A DNA stretch of 64,000 bases from Serripes groenlandicus. Its lineage: Eukaryota > Mollusca > Bivalvia > Cardiida > Cardiidae. Below are positions 12,501 to 20,359 of this stretch, piece by piece. Each line of letters opens with the position of its first letter. Within the stretch, counting starts at the first letter, position 1. The notes below the pieces were generated by a model. It had not been told where the DNA came from. It saw only the letters and a program-made list of their open reading frames with translations, and did not search any database. The translations under genes were made by a program, and so were the position numbers. The stretch covers positions 28,167,533 through 28,231,532 of the forward strand of contig JASEVX010000006.1 in assembly GCA_031761405.1 (NCBI GenBank), given 5' to 3'.

Positions 12501-15173
12501 GACCATAATATCTATGAGTGAAGGTGGTAATACACAGTTGAAAGCTGATTTTCTGTTTCCTGTGGACACCCCAACTTTTATTCTCTCAATATTTCTCAAA
12601 ATATCCATTCTGGTATTATAAAAATAATTTTCCTGTATCAAGGTGAGCCAGAATTATTAGAAAATGACTGGAATTCACACTCTCAGTCAATGTTATGGAA
12701 AGAATTGGCCACAAAAGTGGTCGGAAATGGGGTGAAAGATGTAGGACAAAAAGAGCAATTTTACCCTTTACTCCAAAAATCACCCCACAAAAACGCAGGG
12801 AGCTAATGATGAGTAATTGTATAATTGAAGAGCTGCTTACATTCTTAAAACAATAGGCAATCTATGGAAGCAGTCAGAAATAACATGTTTCCAGCTCCTT
12901 TTCAAGCAATCTTGGAAGCCAGAGCTTGTATTCAAATTTACCTCTATAAATTCGCGCCTAGCTCCGCAAGCAGTATGCAATATAATTGATCCTCATCTAC
13001 CAGATGAAGAATTAATTTGATGAAAGTTCTGTTACTATGCCTGATTTAGACATGCCTTGACAACTTTTAAAACATCTAGGCAAAAATATGGAAAAGCTCT
13101 TAAAAGGAAAGTATAATAATTACTGAAAAAAGCCATAAATATGGCAATAAGTGGCAAAAGTCGTCTGGTGAGAATGCACCTGCAAATGGGAAAAAGATAA
13201 AATGGAATTATATAACTGTTCATGCAAAAAGGTGGAATTTGTGAATGGTGTAGGTCTAGAAAAATGAACCTGTGAAACTACTCTGATTTATCATTATCTT
13301 AACCCTTTCCTACATATAGACGCTTTCTGATGTCTCTGCAGCAGACGGCTTTTTGAAAACATAGTGACAAAAGAAGAAATTGCACGTTTTAGTCATGGGT
13401 TATCCATTCAATTATGGAGATTTTATATTTTGTTTTTAAAATATATATTAAAAGTCGTCTGCTTCAGAATTGTTGTATGAGGGAAAGGGTTAATAACTCA
13501 TCAGAACCTTCTATGAAGCCTTACAAATAATCGATTTAGGAAAAGTATAGATCTTGATCTGTTTGGATGTAAATGCTGATCTGGATCAACACTCTGTAAA
13601 ACGTCAGGTTACAGCTTTTAACCCTTTCCCTCACACGACAATTCATCAGCAGACGACTTTGAACATATTTTTGTCAAAAAATGGAAAATCTCTTTAATTG
13701 AATGGATAACCTATGAATAAAAGTGGAAAACGTTCTGTGCAATTTCTTCTTTTGTCACTATGTTTTCAAAAAAGCCGTCTACTGCAGAGGCGTCGGAAAG
13801 CGTTAAGTGGTTCATTTCAGAATATTCTCTCTATTGCAGGTTCCATAGATCAAATCAAACCAAGATTGTCCCTCCAGGAAGCCCATATCCATGGACATTC
13901 GTCCGACGTTATATTCATAGCAAAGAAAAACTTCTCTGTCAAATGTAAAGATATTGCAATACAGACGGATGCAAGAAGTTATACTCTGGCACTCAAACAA
14001 GGGGTATGTGTTTTGCACTTGTTTGTGTCTCGTTTTAGGAAATACTGTGGAAAAGCAATTCCTTATATCTTCATCTCTAGACCAAAGTGTTAGTAAGAAT
14101 AGCAGGATTCCAAAATCTATTTTAACCCTTTCCCACTTGCAGACGCATTCTGACGCATTTGCAGCAGACGACTTTAGAAAAGATGGTGGCAAAAGGAGAT
14201 ATTGCTCATGATGAACAATTTCCCCTTTTGCCACAATGTTTTCAACTCTATTTAATAACCATATCATAGTTTGTAGAGATGTTTCATACTTTTGCCTAGA
14301 TACGTTCAAAGTTGTCTGCTGCAGATTTCCTGTATGTGGAAAAGGGTTAAAGAACTTTTCTGGGGTATTTCCAGGATAATTTTGAGATTTTCAAGCAGGG
14401 TTTAAAAGTGTTGACTCTCTTTTCAAGAAATGTTCACGGAAATTGCTACAACAAAGGTGTGAAACCGAGACCAAGATGTTACTTTTTGCAATGTTTACAA
14501 AAGTCTTAAGCTGCAGAGGCATTCAAATTTATCTGTTTGAGGGAGAGTATTAAATGGTTATAGTTATTGAAAGGGACGCAAAGTAATTGTATACATGTAC
14601 ATGTACTGATAATTCTTTGTATAACAAATTATAAAAAAATTATTACACTAATAGGCTATTAGTGATCTATTATAAGTTCCTTGTATATGTTGCTAATCAT
14701 ATTTCTTATCAACTCATTTATTTTGCTGCTTAATGATGTGCAGTCATTAACTGTGATGATGTTAGCGCCGCTACCATTTCAAATTGACCTTTTTATATAA
14801 TTGTTCATTGTATCTCCTGATGAGAGCGAAATGTTTAGTAAAAGTATGATATAAACAACATATGAGCCGTCCCATAAGAAAACCATCATTATGGCCTCTG
14901 CTGGACTGTGCAGGCTGATCTGGGCCAACACATTCCATCTCAGGGGGATAGAGGTATAGAGTAATGACTCCTGAAACAGAAAAGTCCACAATGTTGGTTT
15001 TCTCGCGGGACGGCTCACATGTTTGTGGGGTATTTTTTTTTTACTTTTTGTTTATATTTCAGAGTATAAAGACAGTGTACAAGGAGATGAAAATAGATGA
15101 CAAAGTACAGGGTAGCGAATTCAAGAGTAAAAACAGTAAAGTGACTTTGGAAGTGGAAGTGACGAAATTTTGA
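287..15173 (+). CDS. SLC6-family Na+/Cl- coupled transporter (glycine-transporter-like), 3' nine exons
   Basis: The nine exons are 287-525, 5540-5664, 7893-8137, 8884-9084, 9934-10095, 10851-10992, 11856-12017, 13840-14003 and 15063-15173. They total 1551 nt, with matching intron phases, AG acceptors and GT donors throughout, ending at a TGA. SLC6 proteins are 12-helix plasma-membrane symporters that move amino acids or neurotransmitters with Na+ and Cl-. This piece covers helix 5 to the C-terminus, so about the first 200-250 residues are missing to the left. Signatures seen: FFSLSACSGGL and SSYNKFHNN (unwound helix 6), ETIVTVIVDE (helix 8), GLPLTT followed by GG (helix 9 region) and CKPTENWGPAL (near the last helix). 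The helix 6 wording is closest to glycine transporters, but the substrate cannot be fixed from sequence alone. Introns are filled with MITEs and minisatellites. Family assignment is secure; subtype is an inference. Confidence 0.93.
848..1015. mobile_element. MITE with AAACCTGTG-type terminal inverted repeats, copy 2
   Basis: The ends AAACCTGTGCTAAAGACC and GGTCTTTAAACACAGGTTT form a terminal inverted repeat of about 19 bp. The interior matches the copy at 2-268, including the phrase AACAAAGACCA. Target-site duplication not clear. It lies in the first intron of the visible SLC6 gene. Confidence 0.7.
1074..2733 (+). mobile_element. TTAA MITE (family A) split by a modular hairpin repeat
   Basis: The left MITE half (1074 to about 1211) carries the CTGCAGCAGACGACTTT motif and the central hairpin. 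The right half (about 2644-2733) resumes at CATTTATAGAGATTT and ends GGGAAAGAGTTAA. Together they make one family-A element interrupted by the 1.43-kb repeat at 1212-2643. Confidence 0.7.
1212..2643 (+). repeat. Modular repeat family H with alternating dimer array
   Basis: It starts with a hairpin (TATACCCCC...GGGGGGGTATA, 1213-1247), then a CGGTCGGTCGGT run, then monomers of about 150-160 bp of two kinds. One contains CATAGGATGATACAACAC, the other ACTGCATACAATGGTAGA. They follow the order A, A, B, A, B, A, B. It ends near a GGGGGTATTTATCACC / GTGATATTTCTAGTT segment. Shorter single-module copies in the other orientation lie at 47640-47895 and 48670-48985. Confidence 0.75.
2999..3229 (-). mobile_element. 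Family A MITE (representative copy and family description)
   Basis: Family A: about 230 bp, TTAA at both ends, termini CCCTTTCCCTCATA and its complement, subterminal CTGCAGCAGACG on each side, and a central hairpin built on GAAATTGCAC / GTGCAATTTC flanked by CAAAAGRAG and CYCCTTTTG. It has no ORF of its own. TTAA targets and CCC..GGG ends are the hallmark of piggyBac-class elements; the mobilising transposase is not in this window. This copy has one altered end (TGAA). Minus is used here for copies beginning CTCATACGACAATTCTGCAG. Confidence 0.85.
3377..3606 (+). mobile_element. Family A MITE, diverged
   Basis: TTAA at both ends and the central hairpin GAAATTGCTC/GAGCAATTTC are kept. The body is clearly older than the 3697 copy, with many substitutions. 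Confidence 0.75.
3697..3926 (-). mobile_element. Family A MITE, full length
   Basis: TTAA and CCCTTTCCCTCATA on the left; TATATGAGGGAAAGGG and TTAA on the right. The central hairpin is intact. Confidence 0.85.
4046..4411 (+). mobile_element. Family A MITE next to the remnant of an older copy
   Basis: The younger copy is 4179-4411 (left TTAT, right TTAA). The preceding stretch from about 4046 to 4178 is the right part of an older copy (AGATTTCC, GTCTGCTGCACATTTGTTG). Confidence 0.7.
4488..5004. mobile_element. Cluster of deleted and diverged family A MITEs with a poly-C run
   Basis: 4488-4616 is an internally deleted copy. An older fragment starts near 4667. 4747-5004 is a diverged copy (ATAA at both ends) interrupted by a run of about 26 C at 4919-4944. 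Such homopolymers are prone to assembly error. Confidence 0.65.
5014..5244 (-). mobile_element. Family A MITE, diverged
   Basis: Left end TTCACCCTTTACC, right end AGGGAAAGGGTTAA. It contains CTGCAGCAGAC and the reciprocal GTCTGCTGCAGAGG. Confidence 0.75.
5274..5410 (-). mobile_element. Family A MITE, internal deletion (137 bp)
   Basis: Both ends are perfect (TTAACCCTTTCCC, GGGAAAGGGTTAA), but about 95 bp of the left-centre are gone and the junction falls inside the central hairpin. It ends 129 bp before an SLC6 exon. Confidence 0.8.
5540..5664 (+). CDS. SLC6 exon (helix 7)
   Basis: Internal exon entering in phase 2 and leaving in phase 1 at A|GTAAGA. It encodes RDAVMICIVDTLMSVLAG and FTVFASLGILAHQL, the helix 7 region. 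The FAGFVIFS-type motif of the family appears here as LAGFTVFAS. The first codon (arginine) is split across the junction with the preceding exon. Confidence 0.92.
5790..6244. mobile_element. Two abutting family A MITEs
   Basis: 5790-6019 is a recognisable reverse copy with a damaged right end. 6016-6244 is an older forward copy. They share the TTAA at 6016-6019, so one probably inserted at the edge of the other. Confidence 0.7.
6306..7170 (+). repeat. Modular repeat family E: hairpin end plus 163-bp tandem array
   Basis: It begins with the hairpin AGCTCGCCTATT...AAATAGGGGAGCTT, then a short GGCGTT microsatellite (6354-6378). Next come about 4.6 copies of a 163-bp unit starting AAACCTTTGCGTGCAAGG at 6402, 6566, 6729, 6892 and 7056. 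Each unit holds CCCATAACTCTGG and GAAACTTCACACAC. A single-unit copy of the same element lies inverted at 29204-29417. Open frames through it (for example 6275-6487) are by-products. Confidence 0.8.
7170..7470 (+). repeat. Diverged two-unit tail of family E
   Basis: Two similar blocks of about 160 bp start near GCATGCAAGTATTGAAAA (7181) and GCATGGAAGTATTGAAAA (7343). No gene was seen. Confidence 0.5.
7485..7682 (+). mobile_element. Family A MITE, diverged
   Basis: TTAACCCTACTTC on the left and GGGAAAGGGTTAA on the right, with the central region shortened. It ends 211 bp before an SLC6 exon. Confidence 0.75.
7893..8137 (+). CDS. SLC6 exon (helices 8-9)
   Basis: Enters in phase 1 after CATACAG and leaves in phase 0 at AGG|GTAAGT. 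It encodes MGLVFVTIPAVVV, then helix 8 with MGMSSILVMTETIVTVIVDE, then helix 9 ending GLPLTTR. The usual family pattern at the Na2 site is LGLDSQF; here Ser replaces the Asp (MGMSS). A 17-bp piece of the exon end (8118-8134) is repeated just inside the intron (8144-8160), bracketing the donor. Confidence 0.92.
8118..8160 (+). repeat. 17-bp direct duplication spanning an SLC6 splice donor
   Basis: GGTTGCCATTGACAACA (8118-8134, exon) and GGTTGCTATTGACAACA (8144-8160, intron) are 26 bp apart and enclose the donor at 8138. Confidence 0.85.
8441..8853. mobile_element. Older family A remnant followed by a full-length reverse copy
   Basis: 8441 to about 8612 is a diverged remnant (TTAACCCTCTCCCACATA). 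8623-8853 is near full length (TTGA left, TTAA right) with the hairpin intact. Confidence 0.75.
8884..9084 (+). CDS. SLC6 exon (helix 10 region)
   Basis: Exactly 67 codons, phase 0 at both ends, with acceptor ATCTAG and donor GTGAGC. It encodes GGTFLLQLLDEFCGGLP, a helix ending in SWIYKTRHF, then DIRHMIGRP and WWRVMWCGVTPLIIL, all typical SLC6 landmarks (family: W-x-Y-G, D-I-x-x-M-x-G, W-x-x-x-x-P). The final glycine of the usual WxYG is lysine here. A full MITE ends only 30 bp before the exon (8850-8853). Confidence 0.92.
9147..9366 (-). mobile_element. Family A MITE, diverged
   Basis: TTAACCATTTCCCACATA on the left; GTGGGAAAGGGTTAA on the right. The centre carries GAAAAATTGCACATTATGAG. Confidence 0.7.
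9583..9841 (-). mobile_element. tRNA-derived SINE
   Basis: Read on the minus strand, it opens with a tRNA-like head. A box A-like stretch (TAGTGGTGTAGTCGTAGAGC) and box B GGTTCGATACC are at 30-35 bp spacing, as in RNA polymerase III promoters. It ends with AATCAATCA. Other copies: 25754-26007, 29640-29920, 36620-36775, 45595-45812, 46377-46640, 53867-54337 and a fragment at 58500-58610. This is not a functional tRNA: the acceptor stem and anticodon arm do not fold. Confidence 0.75.
9934..10095 (+). CDS. SLC6 exon (helices 11-12 region)
   Basis: 54 codons, phase 0 at both ends. The acceptor is preceded by a strong T-run, and the donor is GAG|GTGAGT. It encodes FILISSVISGI, a loop with HFPVWSEGFG, and a hydrophobic helix IFLTVICVISIPLFVG. 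This fits the W-x-x-x-x-G-W pattern before a late helix in SLC6 proteins, with F in place of the final W. Confidence 0.9.
10156..10386 (-). mobile_element. Family A MITE, full length
   Basis: TTAA at both ends. It lies in the intron 60 bp after an SLC6 exon and 464 bp before the next. Confidence 0.85.
10593..10822 (+). mobile_element. Family A MITE, full length
   Basis: TTAACCCTTTCCCTCATATAG to GAGGGAAAGAGTTAA. Its right end is 28 bp before the acceptor of the 10851 exon. Confidence 0.85.
10851..10992 (+). CDS. SLC6 exon (start of cytoplasmic tail)
   Basis: Enters in phase 0 after TTTCAG and leaves in phase 1 at TCAG|GTAAGG. It encodes RLQKGCKPTENWGPAL, the conserved basic segment with P-x-x-x-W-G-P found just after the last helix of SLC6 transporters, then a variable cytoplasmic stretch. 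The last bases of the exon plus its donor recur about 770 bp downstream at the far end of a 47-bp minisatellite. Confidence 0.9.
11000..11776 (+). repeat. 47-bp minisatellite derived from an exon-intron boundary
   Basis: About 16 copies of a 47-bp unit with core GATTTGGAGGATAAACATA. The first divergent units directly follow the donor of the 10851-10992 exon. The array ends at 11755-11776 with GTCCAGTCCATGCCATATAAG followed by GTAAG, a copy of the exon end plus donor. It makes a long repetitive minus-strand open frame (11304-11765), which is not taken as a gene. Confidence 0.85.
11856..12017 (+). CDS. SLC6 exon (C-terminal tail, part 2)
   Basis: Enters in phase 1 (completing GAC) and leaves in phase 1 at AATG|GTGAGT. 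It encodes a Ser/Thr-rich tail (HVEFSTTGSRLPSLSQ, SSTQSFTTKKPQE) and then LRQKAILNHAYSNPQCSVSN. The tail is not conserved across SLC6, so the call rests on frame continuity and splice sites. The last 60 bases are repeated four more times in the following intron, with a unit of about 117-123 bp. Confidence 0.8.
11956..12525 (+). repeat. Five-copy tandem duplication of an SLC6 exon tail and donor
   Basis: Copy 1 (11956-12017) is the exon end. Copies at about 12060, 12177, 12294 and 12416 repeat GAGACAGAAAGCAATACT..., with intron-derived CTGTCACATGACTGAATC between them. The step from copy 4 to copy 5 is 123 bp, a multiple of three, and one open frame (12260-12484) runs through both. Copy 5 keeps a perfect GTGAGT donor at 12477; copy 3 ends in a stop. 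Confidence 0.85.
13299..13493 (+). mobile_element. Family A MITE, internally deleted
   Basis: TTAA at both ends; the segment between the two hairpin arms is missing. Confidence 0.8.
13618..13806 (-). mobile_element. Family A MITE, right end truncated
   Basis: Left end TTAACCCTTTCCCTCA. On the right it stops at GGAAAGCGTTAA without the usual CTATATGAGGGAAAGGG, 34 bp before an SLC6 exon. Confidence 0.75.
13840..14003 (+). CDS. SLC6 exon (C-terminal tail, part 3)
   Basis: Acceptor CTATTGCAG; enters in phase 1 (GGT) and leaves in phase 0 at CAAGGG|GTATGT. It encodes a hydrophilic tail with SIDQIKPRLSLQEAHIHG and FIAKKNFSVKCKDIAIQ. The frame joins both neighbours without a stop. A truncated MITE (13618-13806) ends 34 bp before the exon. 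Confidence 0.8.
14122..14350 (+). mobile_element. Family A MITE, moderately diverged
   Basis: TTAACCCTTTCCCACTTGC to GGAAAAGGGTTAA. A further weak fragment of the family is at 14480-14555. Confidence 0.75.
14862..15020. mobile_element. GCCGTCCC-type inverted-repeat element (family B), copy 1
   Basis: Ends ATGAGCCGTCCCATAAGAAAACC and GGTTTTCTCGCGGGACGGCTCA are inverted. Family B copies also lie at 17378-17637, 19243-19445 and 55863-56080, with fragments at 24651-24720 and 63050-63075. This copy ends just before the last SLC6 exon. Confidence 0.75.
15063..15173 (+). CDS. SLC6 terminal exon
   Basis: Acceptor is a long T-run plus ATTTCAG, phase 0. It encodes 36 residues of charged tail (SIKTVYKEMKIDDK, KSKNSKVTLEVEVTKF) and the TGA stop. 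The protein ends in TKF, so a PDZ-binding C-terminus is not obvious. The acceptor lies about 45 bp after a GCCGTCCC-type inverted-repeat element. Confidence 0.82.
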   Translation, partial: SIKTVYKEMKIDDKVQGSEFKSKNSKVTLEVEVTKF

Positions 15174-15185
15174 TCTAGTGGATAT

Positions 15186-15814
15186 CTGGTTAAGTTGCTT
15201 ACTAGCATAACAGAAACAGAAATATAGTGATATGGAACACTTAATGTACAATTAGCACATGATCTTGGATTTAATCCTTTTTTCACATACAACAAAATCT
15301 GTAGACAACTTTGAAAACATCAAGTCCAAAATATGGAAACTCTCTATAAATGAAAGAACAATCATTGAATATAAATGTAGTTGAAAACATTATGACAGAA
15401 GAAGAAACTATGAGCAATATCTCCATTTGCCACAATGTGTTCAAAAGTTGTCTGCTGCATAGGTGTCAGAACATGTCTGCAGGAATTGATGGGTTAAGTT
15501 GTCTACTAGAATAACACACACAGAAATATGGTGATTTTGAACACTGAATGTACAAATAAGACATATATGCATAAAGCTTGGACTTGGCCCTTTTCCCACA
15601 AACAACCAAGTTTGCAGCATTGCAAACAGCAATGCAAATCTATGGAAACTCTCCATGAATGCAAGTATTATTATTGAATGGAGTTTAAAACATTGTGACA
15701 AAAGGAGAAATAGCTCATTATGAGCAGTTTCATCTTTTGTTTCAGTTTTTTTGGTTTTCAAAAGTCGTCGGCTGCAGATGCGTTAAAATTCATCTGCAAG
15801 TTGGTAAGGGTTAA
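15186..15814. repeat. Tandem duplication of 3'-flanking sequence with its MITE
   Basis: TTAAGTTG.TTACTAG.ATAACA at 15190 recurs at 15493. Each copy is followed by about 80 bp of matching sequence and then a diverged family A MITE (15271-15496 and 15584-15814). This is an old tandem duplication of about 305 bp just after the SLC6 stop codon. Confidence 0.7.
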
Positions 15815-15962
15815 TGCAAAACAAATGTGAATGCATCTTGTTACAAACATTTTGTATGAAGCTAATGATATGTTAAATTTGAAACTTTTCAAATGCAATT
15901 GTCATAATGAGTTGAAAACATTGTGCAAAAAGATATATTTATAATCTTTATCTGGGATCAGG

Positions 15963-17269
15963 TTGAACCCTTACCCACATATAACAAATCTGTGGCAGAC
16001 GACTTGGCAAAAATAACAAATATCTCTATAAATAAAAGATCAAGTACTGAATGGAGTTGAAAACATTTTGGCAAAAGGAGAAATTGCTCATATTGAGCAA
16101 TTTCTACTTTTGCCGGAATATGAGCAATTCCTCCTTTTGCCGCAATGTTTTCAACTGGATTTAATAATTACACTTTCAAACGTAGAGATTATCTATGTTA
16201 TCTGCTGAGATATTTTTAGAGCCATCTTCTTTGGGAAAGTGCTATACTTTAAATACTCTAGATATTTCATCAGAAGTTCTATTAACCCTTTCCTTCTTAT
16301 AGACACATGATGACGCATCTACAGCATACAACGTTTTTGAAAACTTTGTGACAAAAGAAAAAATTGCTCAAAACGAGCCATTTCTCCTTTTGCCACAATG
16401 TTTCCAACTCTTTTCAGAGAATACACTTTTATTTTTTGAGACATTCCATACTTCTGTCTACACGTTTTCAAAGTCCTCTGCAACAGAATTGTTGTATGTG
16501 GGAAAGGGTTAAAGCAGACAACTGTCTAAAACTATGTTAATCTGTTAGCAGAAAAAGCTTTGATAAAACCTAGGCAAGGCAATGAAAAATCTCCTTAAAT
16601 GAGAGTATTTAAATGATTAGTTATTGAGTAGGGTTTAAAAAATTGTGGCAAAATGAAAATTGCTCATGAGAAATTTCTCCTTTTGCCACCATCTTTTCAA
16701 AAGATGTCTGTAGATGATGTGTTAAAACACGTCTGAAAGTTGGAAACGGTATTAAGAGTTAAGTTGTTAATTTGAGTTGAAAACATTGTGGCAAAAGGAA
16801 AAATTTCCATTATTGATGATTTCTTCTTTTGCCACCATCTTTTCAAAAAACGTCTGCAGTTGATTAAGAATATCCCCTTGATTAGGTTTTAGTTGTCAAT
16901 TTCTGTATGAACATTTCTACTAAAAATCATTCCTTTACTGCATTTGCGAGGTAGTCGTAGAAATTTAAACTTTTGTAATTTTGGACCAGTACAGATTCAG
17001 ATCACCCTCTGCATCCAAACAGACTAATCCAAATCTGCACTGTTGGCGAATCATTCACGGAAACCTTGAAGAAACATTCTTACACCTTTCCCACCTATAG
17101 ACACTTTCAAAAAAACATTGTGACAAAATATGAGCAATTTCTTCCCTTGCCACAATGTTTTCAACTTTATTTATTAATTATTCTTTCACTTTTAAAGATT
17201 TTTCATATTTTTAACCAGAAGTTTTCAAAGTTGTCTGCTGCAGATTTGTTGCATGTGGGAAACGATTAA
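15963..17269. mobile_element. Cluster of diverged family A MITEs
   Basis: Copies at 15963-16241, 16282-16512 (TTAA both ends) and 17079-17269. Older debris lies at 16620-16870 with AAACATTGTGGCAAAAGG hairpin arms. No gene was seen here. Confidence 0.65.
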
Positions 17270-17377
17270 TGTTGATTTTGATATCATTAAAGCATATCTT
17301 TATTTACACTTGTCACAAACTCCTGAGGGTTTATTAGTCAACAGTTCTCAAATTTGAAAAAAAAAAAAAACCAACAT

Positions 17378-17637
17378 TTGAGCCGTCCCACGAGAAAACC
17401 GACATTGTGGACTCTGCGTAAAGTATCGACCCGGTCAGCAAAAGCTTGCCGCGCAGGCTTACCTGGATAGACACTTTTCGCCTCCTGTGGATTTCTGTTT
17501 CAGGAATCATTACTTTATACCTCTATTCCCCTGAGACAGAATGTGTCAGTCCGGATCAGTCTGCACGGACTGGGCAGGCTAATCTTGGTTGATACATTAC
17601 GCAGAGGCCATAATGCTGGTTTTTCTTGCGGGACGGC
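17378..17637. mobile_element. Family B inverted-repeat element, copy 2 (longest)
   Basis: GAGCCGTCCCACGAGAAAACC at the left and GGTTTTTCTTGCGGGACGGC at the right. The interior is itself palindrome-rich (GTATCGACCCGG, GGATCAGTCTGC). Confidence 0.75.
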
Positions 17638-17969
17638 GATTTCTGTTTGGCAAGGCATAAGATTCATCCAATAAGAGAACAGTTCTTTTTTTTTTTTTAA
17701 TTGGAACTTTTTTTAGATTGTTTGTAAAACACAATATAGGTAGGTAGATATAAGCACATATCAAAAAGATAGTCACTTTGGAAATCTAGCTATATATATC
17801 TACAGGCATCTTGAGTTATTGTTGGAGAAGATTTTCAAAAAAAGACTACAAAAAAAACACCGCTTTGCTATGAAATGCTATTATTAGAAATTTGAATTCA
17901 GATGCCTGTGATATAGCATGTTGAGTTATTAGACAATGGCTCATTTCAAAGTGTGTATTTGTTAATACA

Positions 17970-18160
17970 GAGCTCTAGATAACGGGCGTTTTGCATGATC
18001 TAAAATCCTTATTTGACATTTTAACCCTATGTTGTGGGTACTCAAAAGAATCGTCTCAGTGAGACGATTCTTTTGAGTACCCACAACATAGGATTTGGTT
18101 AAGTAATACGAGAAATATTGTGGGGAAAAGACCAGTTCACTCCCTCTTATCTAGTCCTCT
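17970..18160. mobile_element. Family C inverted-repeat element with a perfect 67-bp palindrome
   Basis: Outer ends AGAGCTCTAGATAA and TTATCTAGTCCTCT are imperfect inverted repeats. The centre (18026-18092) is an exact palindrome with 33-bp arms (CCTATGTTGTGGGTACTC...) around one base. Related copies with decayed arms: 49912-50060, 57853-58038 and 62025-62160, plus a fragment near 3264-3300. Confidence 0.85.
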
Positions 18161-18249
18161 GTTATTATCTTATGTTTTGGTACATCACAATGTCAGTTTG
18201 CTTGATATTTTATGCACAGTAGAAATCATAGCGATTTTTCATCAATTTT

Positions 18250-18996
18250 AGCTCCACTGGCTGAAAGCCAGTCGAGCTTATGACATGGCGAATTGGCCGT
18301 CATGTGTGCGTGTGTGCGTCAATTCTTTGCTTCAAAAGTCTTCTCCTCCCTAACCAATTGGCCAATTGGGATGAAACGTCATAGGAAGCATCCTCTCAAC
18401 GTCCTCCCCTTAATTCCTTCAAATTTTTTGGATCCATGTAAAATTCTGGTTTTCATGGCAACTGAACGAAAAAACTTGTGAAAACTTTAAAATCTTCTCC
18501 TCTGAAAGTGTCTGGCCAATTTTCAAATAATTTTGTAGAAATGTTCCTAGGGTGACCCTCTATCAGATTCCTTCAAGCCATGTTGATTGGTCAAAAACAT
18601 GGCCGCCAGAGGGCGGGGCTATTTTGCCTCATATGGCTATAGTGAAAACTTAAAAAAATCTTCTTCTCCGAAAGTGTCAATAATGTTGTAGAAATGTTCC
18701 TTGGGTGACCCTCTATCAGATTCCTTCAAGCCATGTTGATTGGTCGAAAAACATGGGTGCCAGAGGGCGGGCTATTTTGGCTTAAATGGCTATAGTGAAA
18801 ACTTAAAAAAATCTTCTTCTCCGAAAGTGTCAATAATGTTGTAGAAATGTTCCTTGGGTGACCCTCTATCCGATTCCTTCAAGCCATGTTGATTGGTAAA
18901 AAAACTCGACAAACAAGGGGCAGGGCTGTTTGGAGATTTAATTGTTGCCTAATGGCAGTGGAGCGATACTGGCCCTCTTGGGCCTCTTGTTCAGAA
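18250..18996 (+). repeat. Modular repeat family F, three-module copy
   Basis: It starts with the hairpin AGCTCCACTGGC...GCCAGTCGAGCTTA, then modules of about 160-170 bp at about 18480, 18645 and 18805 (TTCCTTCAAGCCATGTTGAT). It ends with ACTGGCCCTCTTGGGCCTCTTGTTC. A six-module inverted copy is at 31575-32747. Confidence 0.75.
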
Positions 18997-19242
18997 TTCA
19001 ATGTCATTTCCACGGTGCCGATATACGCTTACATTATTGGCATCTGATATTTGTACAATATATTTTCCAATAAAGTATGGTGTTTCCAAGAGGAGCCATG
19101 TGGAATATGCAATATTTTGTATTTGTAATGAAACTGTTAATGATCCCAATTGAATGATTTATAAAAATTTGTGGTGCTGAATGTGCTTTGATCCCTTTGA
19201 CCCTACTGGAACCAGGGGCGTAGCATTGCAATAATCAATGTG

Positions 19243-19445
19243 TAGGCCGTCTCGTGAGAAAACCAACATTGTGGACTCTGCGTAAAGTATCGACCCGGAT
19301 CAGCCTAAGCATGCCACACAGGCCTACCCGGATAGACACTTTTCGCCTCCTGTGGCTTTTCTGTTTCAGGAATCATTACTCTATACAGCGCAGGCTGATC
19401 TGGTTGATACATTACGCAGCTGCGTTTTGGGGCATTTTGAGAAAA
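19243..19445. mobile_element. Family B inverted-repeat element, copy 3 (right end degraded)
   Basis: GGCCGTCTCGTGAGAAAACC at the left, with an interior identical in part to 17400-17520. The right terminus is not recognisable. The sequence from 19000 to 19240 shows nothing coding. Confidence 0.65.
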
Positions 19446-19762
19446 AATGTGTAGGCACGTGCCTACAGTGCTTAAAGGGAGCTACGCCCCCTGGGGAACC
19501 GAGTTTGTGAAGCCTGTGCCACCAGTATAAAGCCAGGCCAGCCAGCGCAAACGCACGCACAGTCTTACCATTAGTTTTTATTCCGTTGGCTGCTCAACTC
19601 AATATTCCTAAAATAGCGTACATGTATAATATGGACTCTTCCAATAGTCAACACTGGGCAAGTTCATTTTTAACTCATCTTTTTTTTTGAAGATTTTCTT
19701 TTTGTGCTATTGTGATACCCTTGGCGTCGTAGTCACAAAACGTTAACATTACCTCATAACTG

Positions 19763-19992
19763 TTAACCCTTTCCCTCATACGACAATTCTGCAGCAGACG
19801 ACTTTGAACGTATTTTGTCAAAACATAGAAAATCTCCATAATTGAATGGATAACCTATGACTAAAAGTGGAAAACATTGTGGCAAAAGGAGAAATTGCTC
19901 GTTTTGAGCAATTTCTTCTTTTGTCACTATGTTTTCAAAAACCCGTCTGCTGCAGAGGCGTTCGAAAGCGTTTATATGAGGGAAAGGGTTAA
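19763..19992 (-). mobile_element. Family A MITE, full length
   Basis: Both TTAA ends and both 14-bp termini are intact. Confidence 0.87.
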
Positions 19993-20359
19993 ACAGTTAC
20001 ACATATTCAGACCTGGAACCAATGTTCCTAGAAACAATATACATGTCTAAACCAATTTCCGATGAGCGTTTGGGTTCGCCCCACAGCGCTTTTCTATAAA
20101 TTCAGCAATGAAAGGGTTATTTTTTTTACCTGATAATTAAAGACTGCTTTTCAAAACATTGCAAATATGAGCAATTTATCCTTTTTCCACAATGTTTTCA
20201 ACTCTGCATCAACATAATAATTCCAATGTTCTAGATGTCACCCTGATTCGTGTTCCTGATATGTCTAAAACCACAAAAATCTACACAATTAACATGTAAT
20301 CATATGCAATTTCTGCTTTGACCATACATTTAAACAAGTCATCTGTATTTAGGAAAGTT

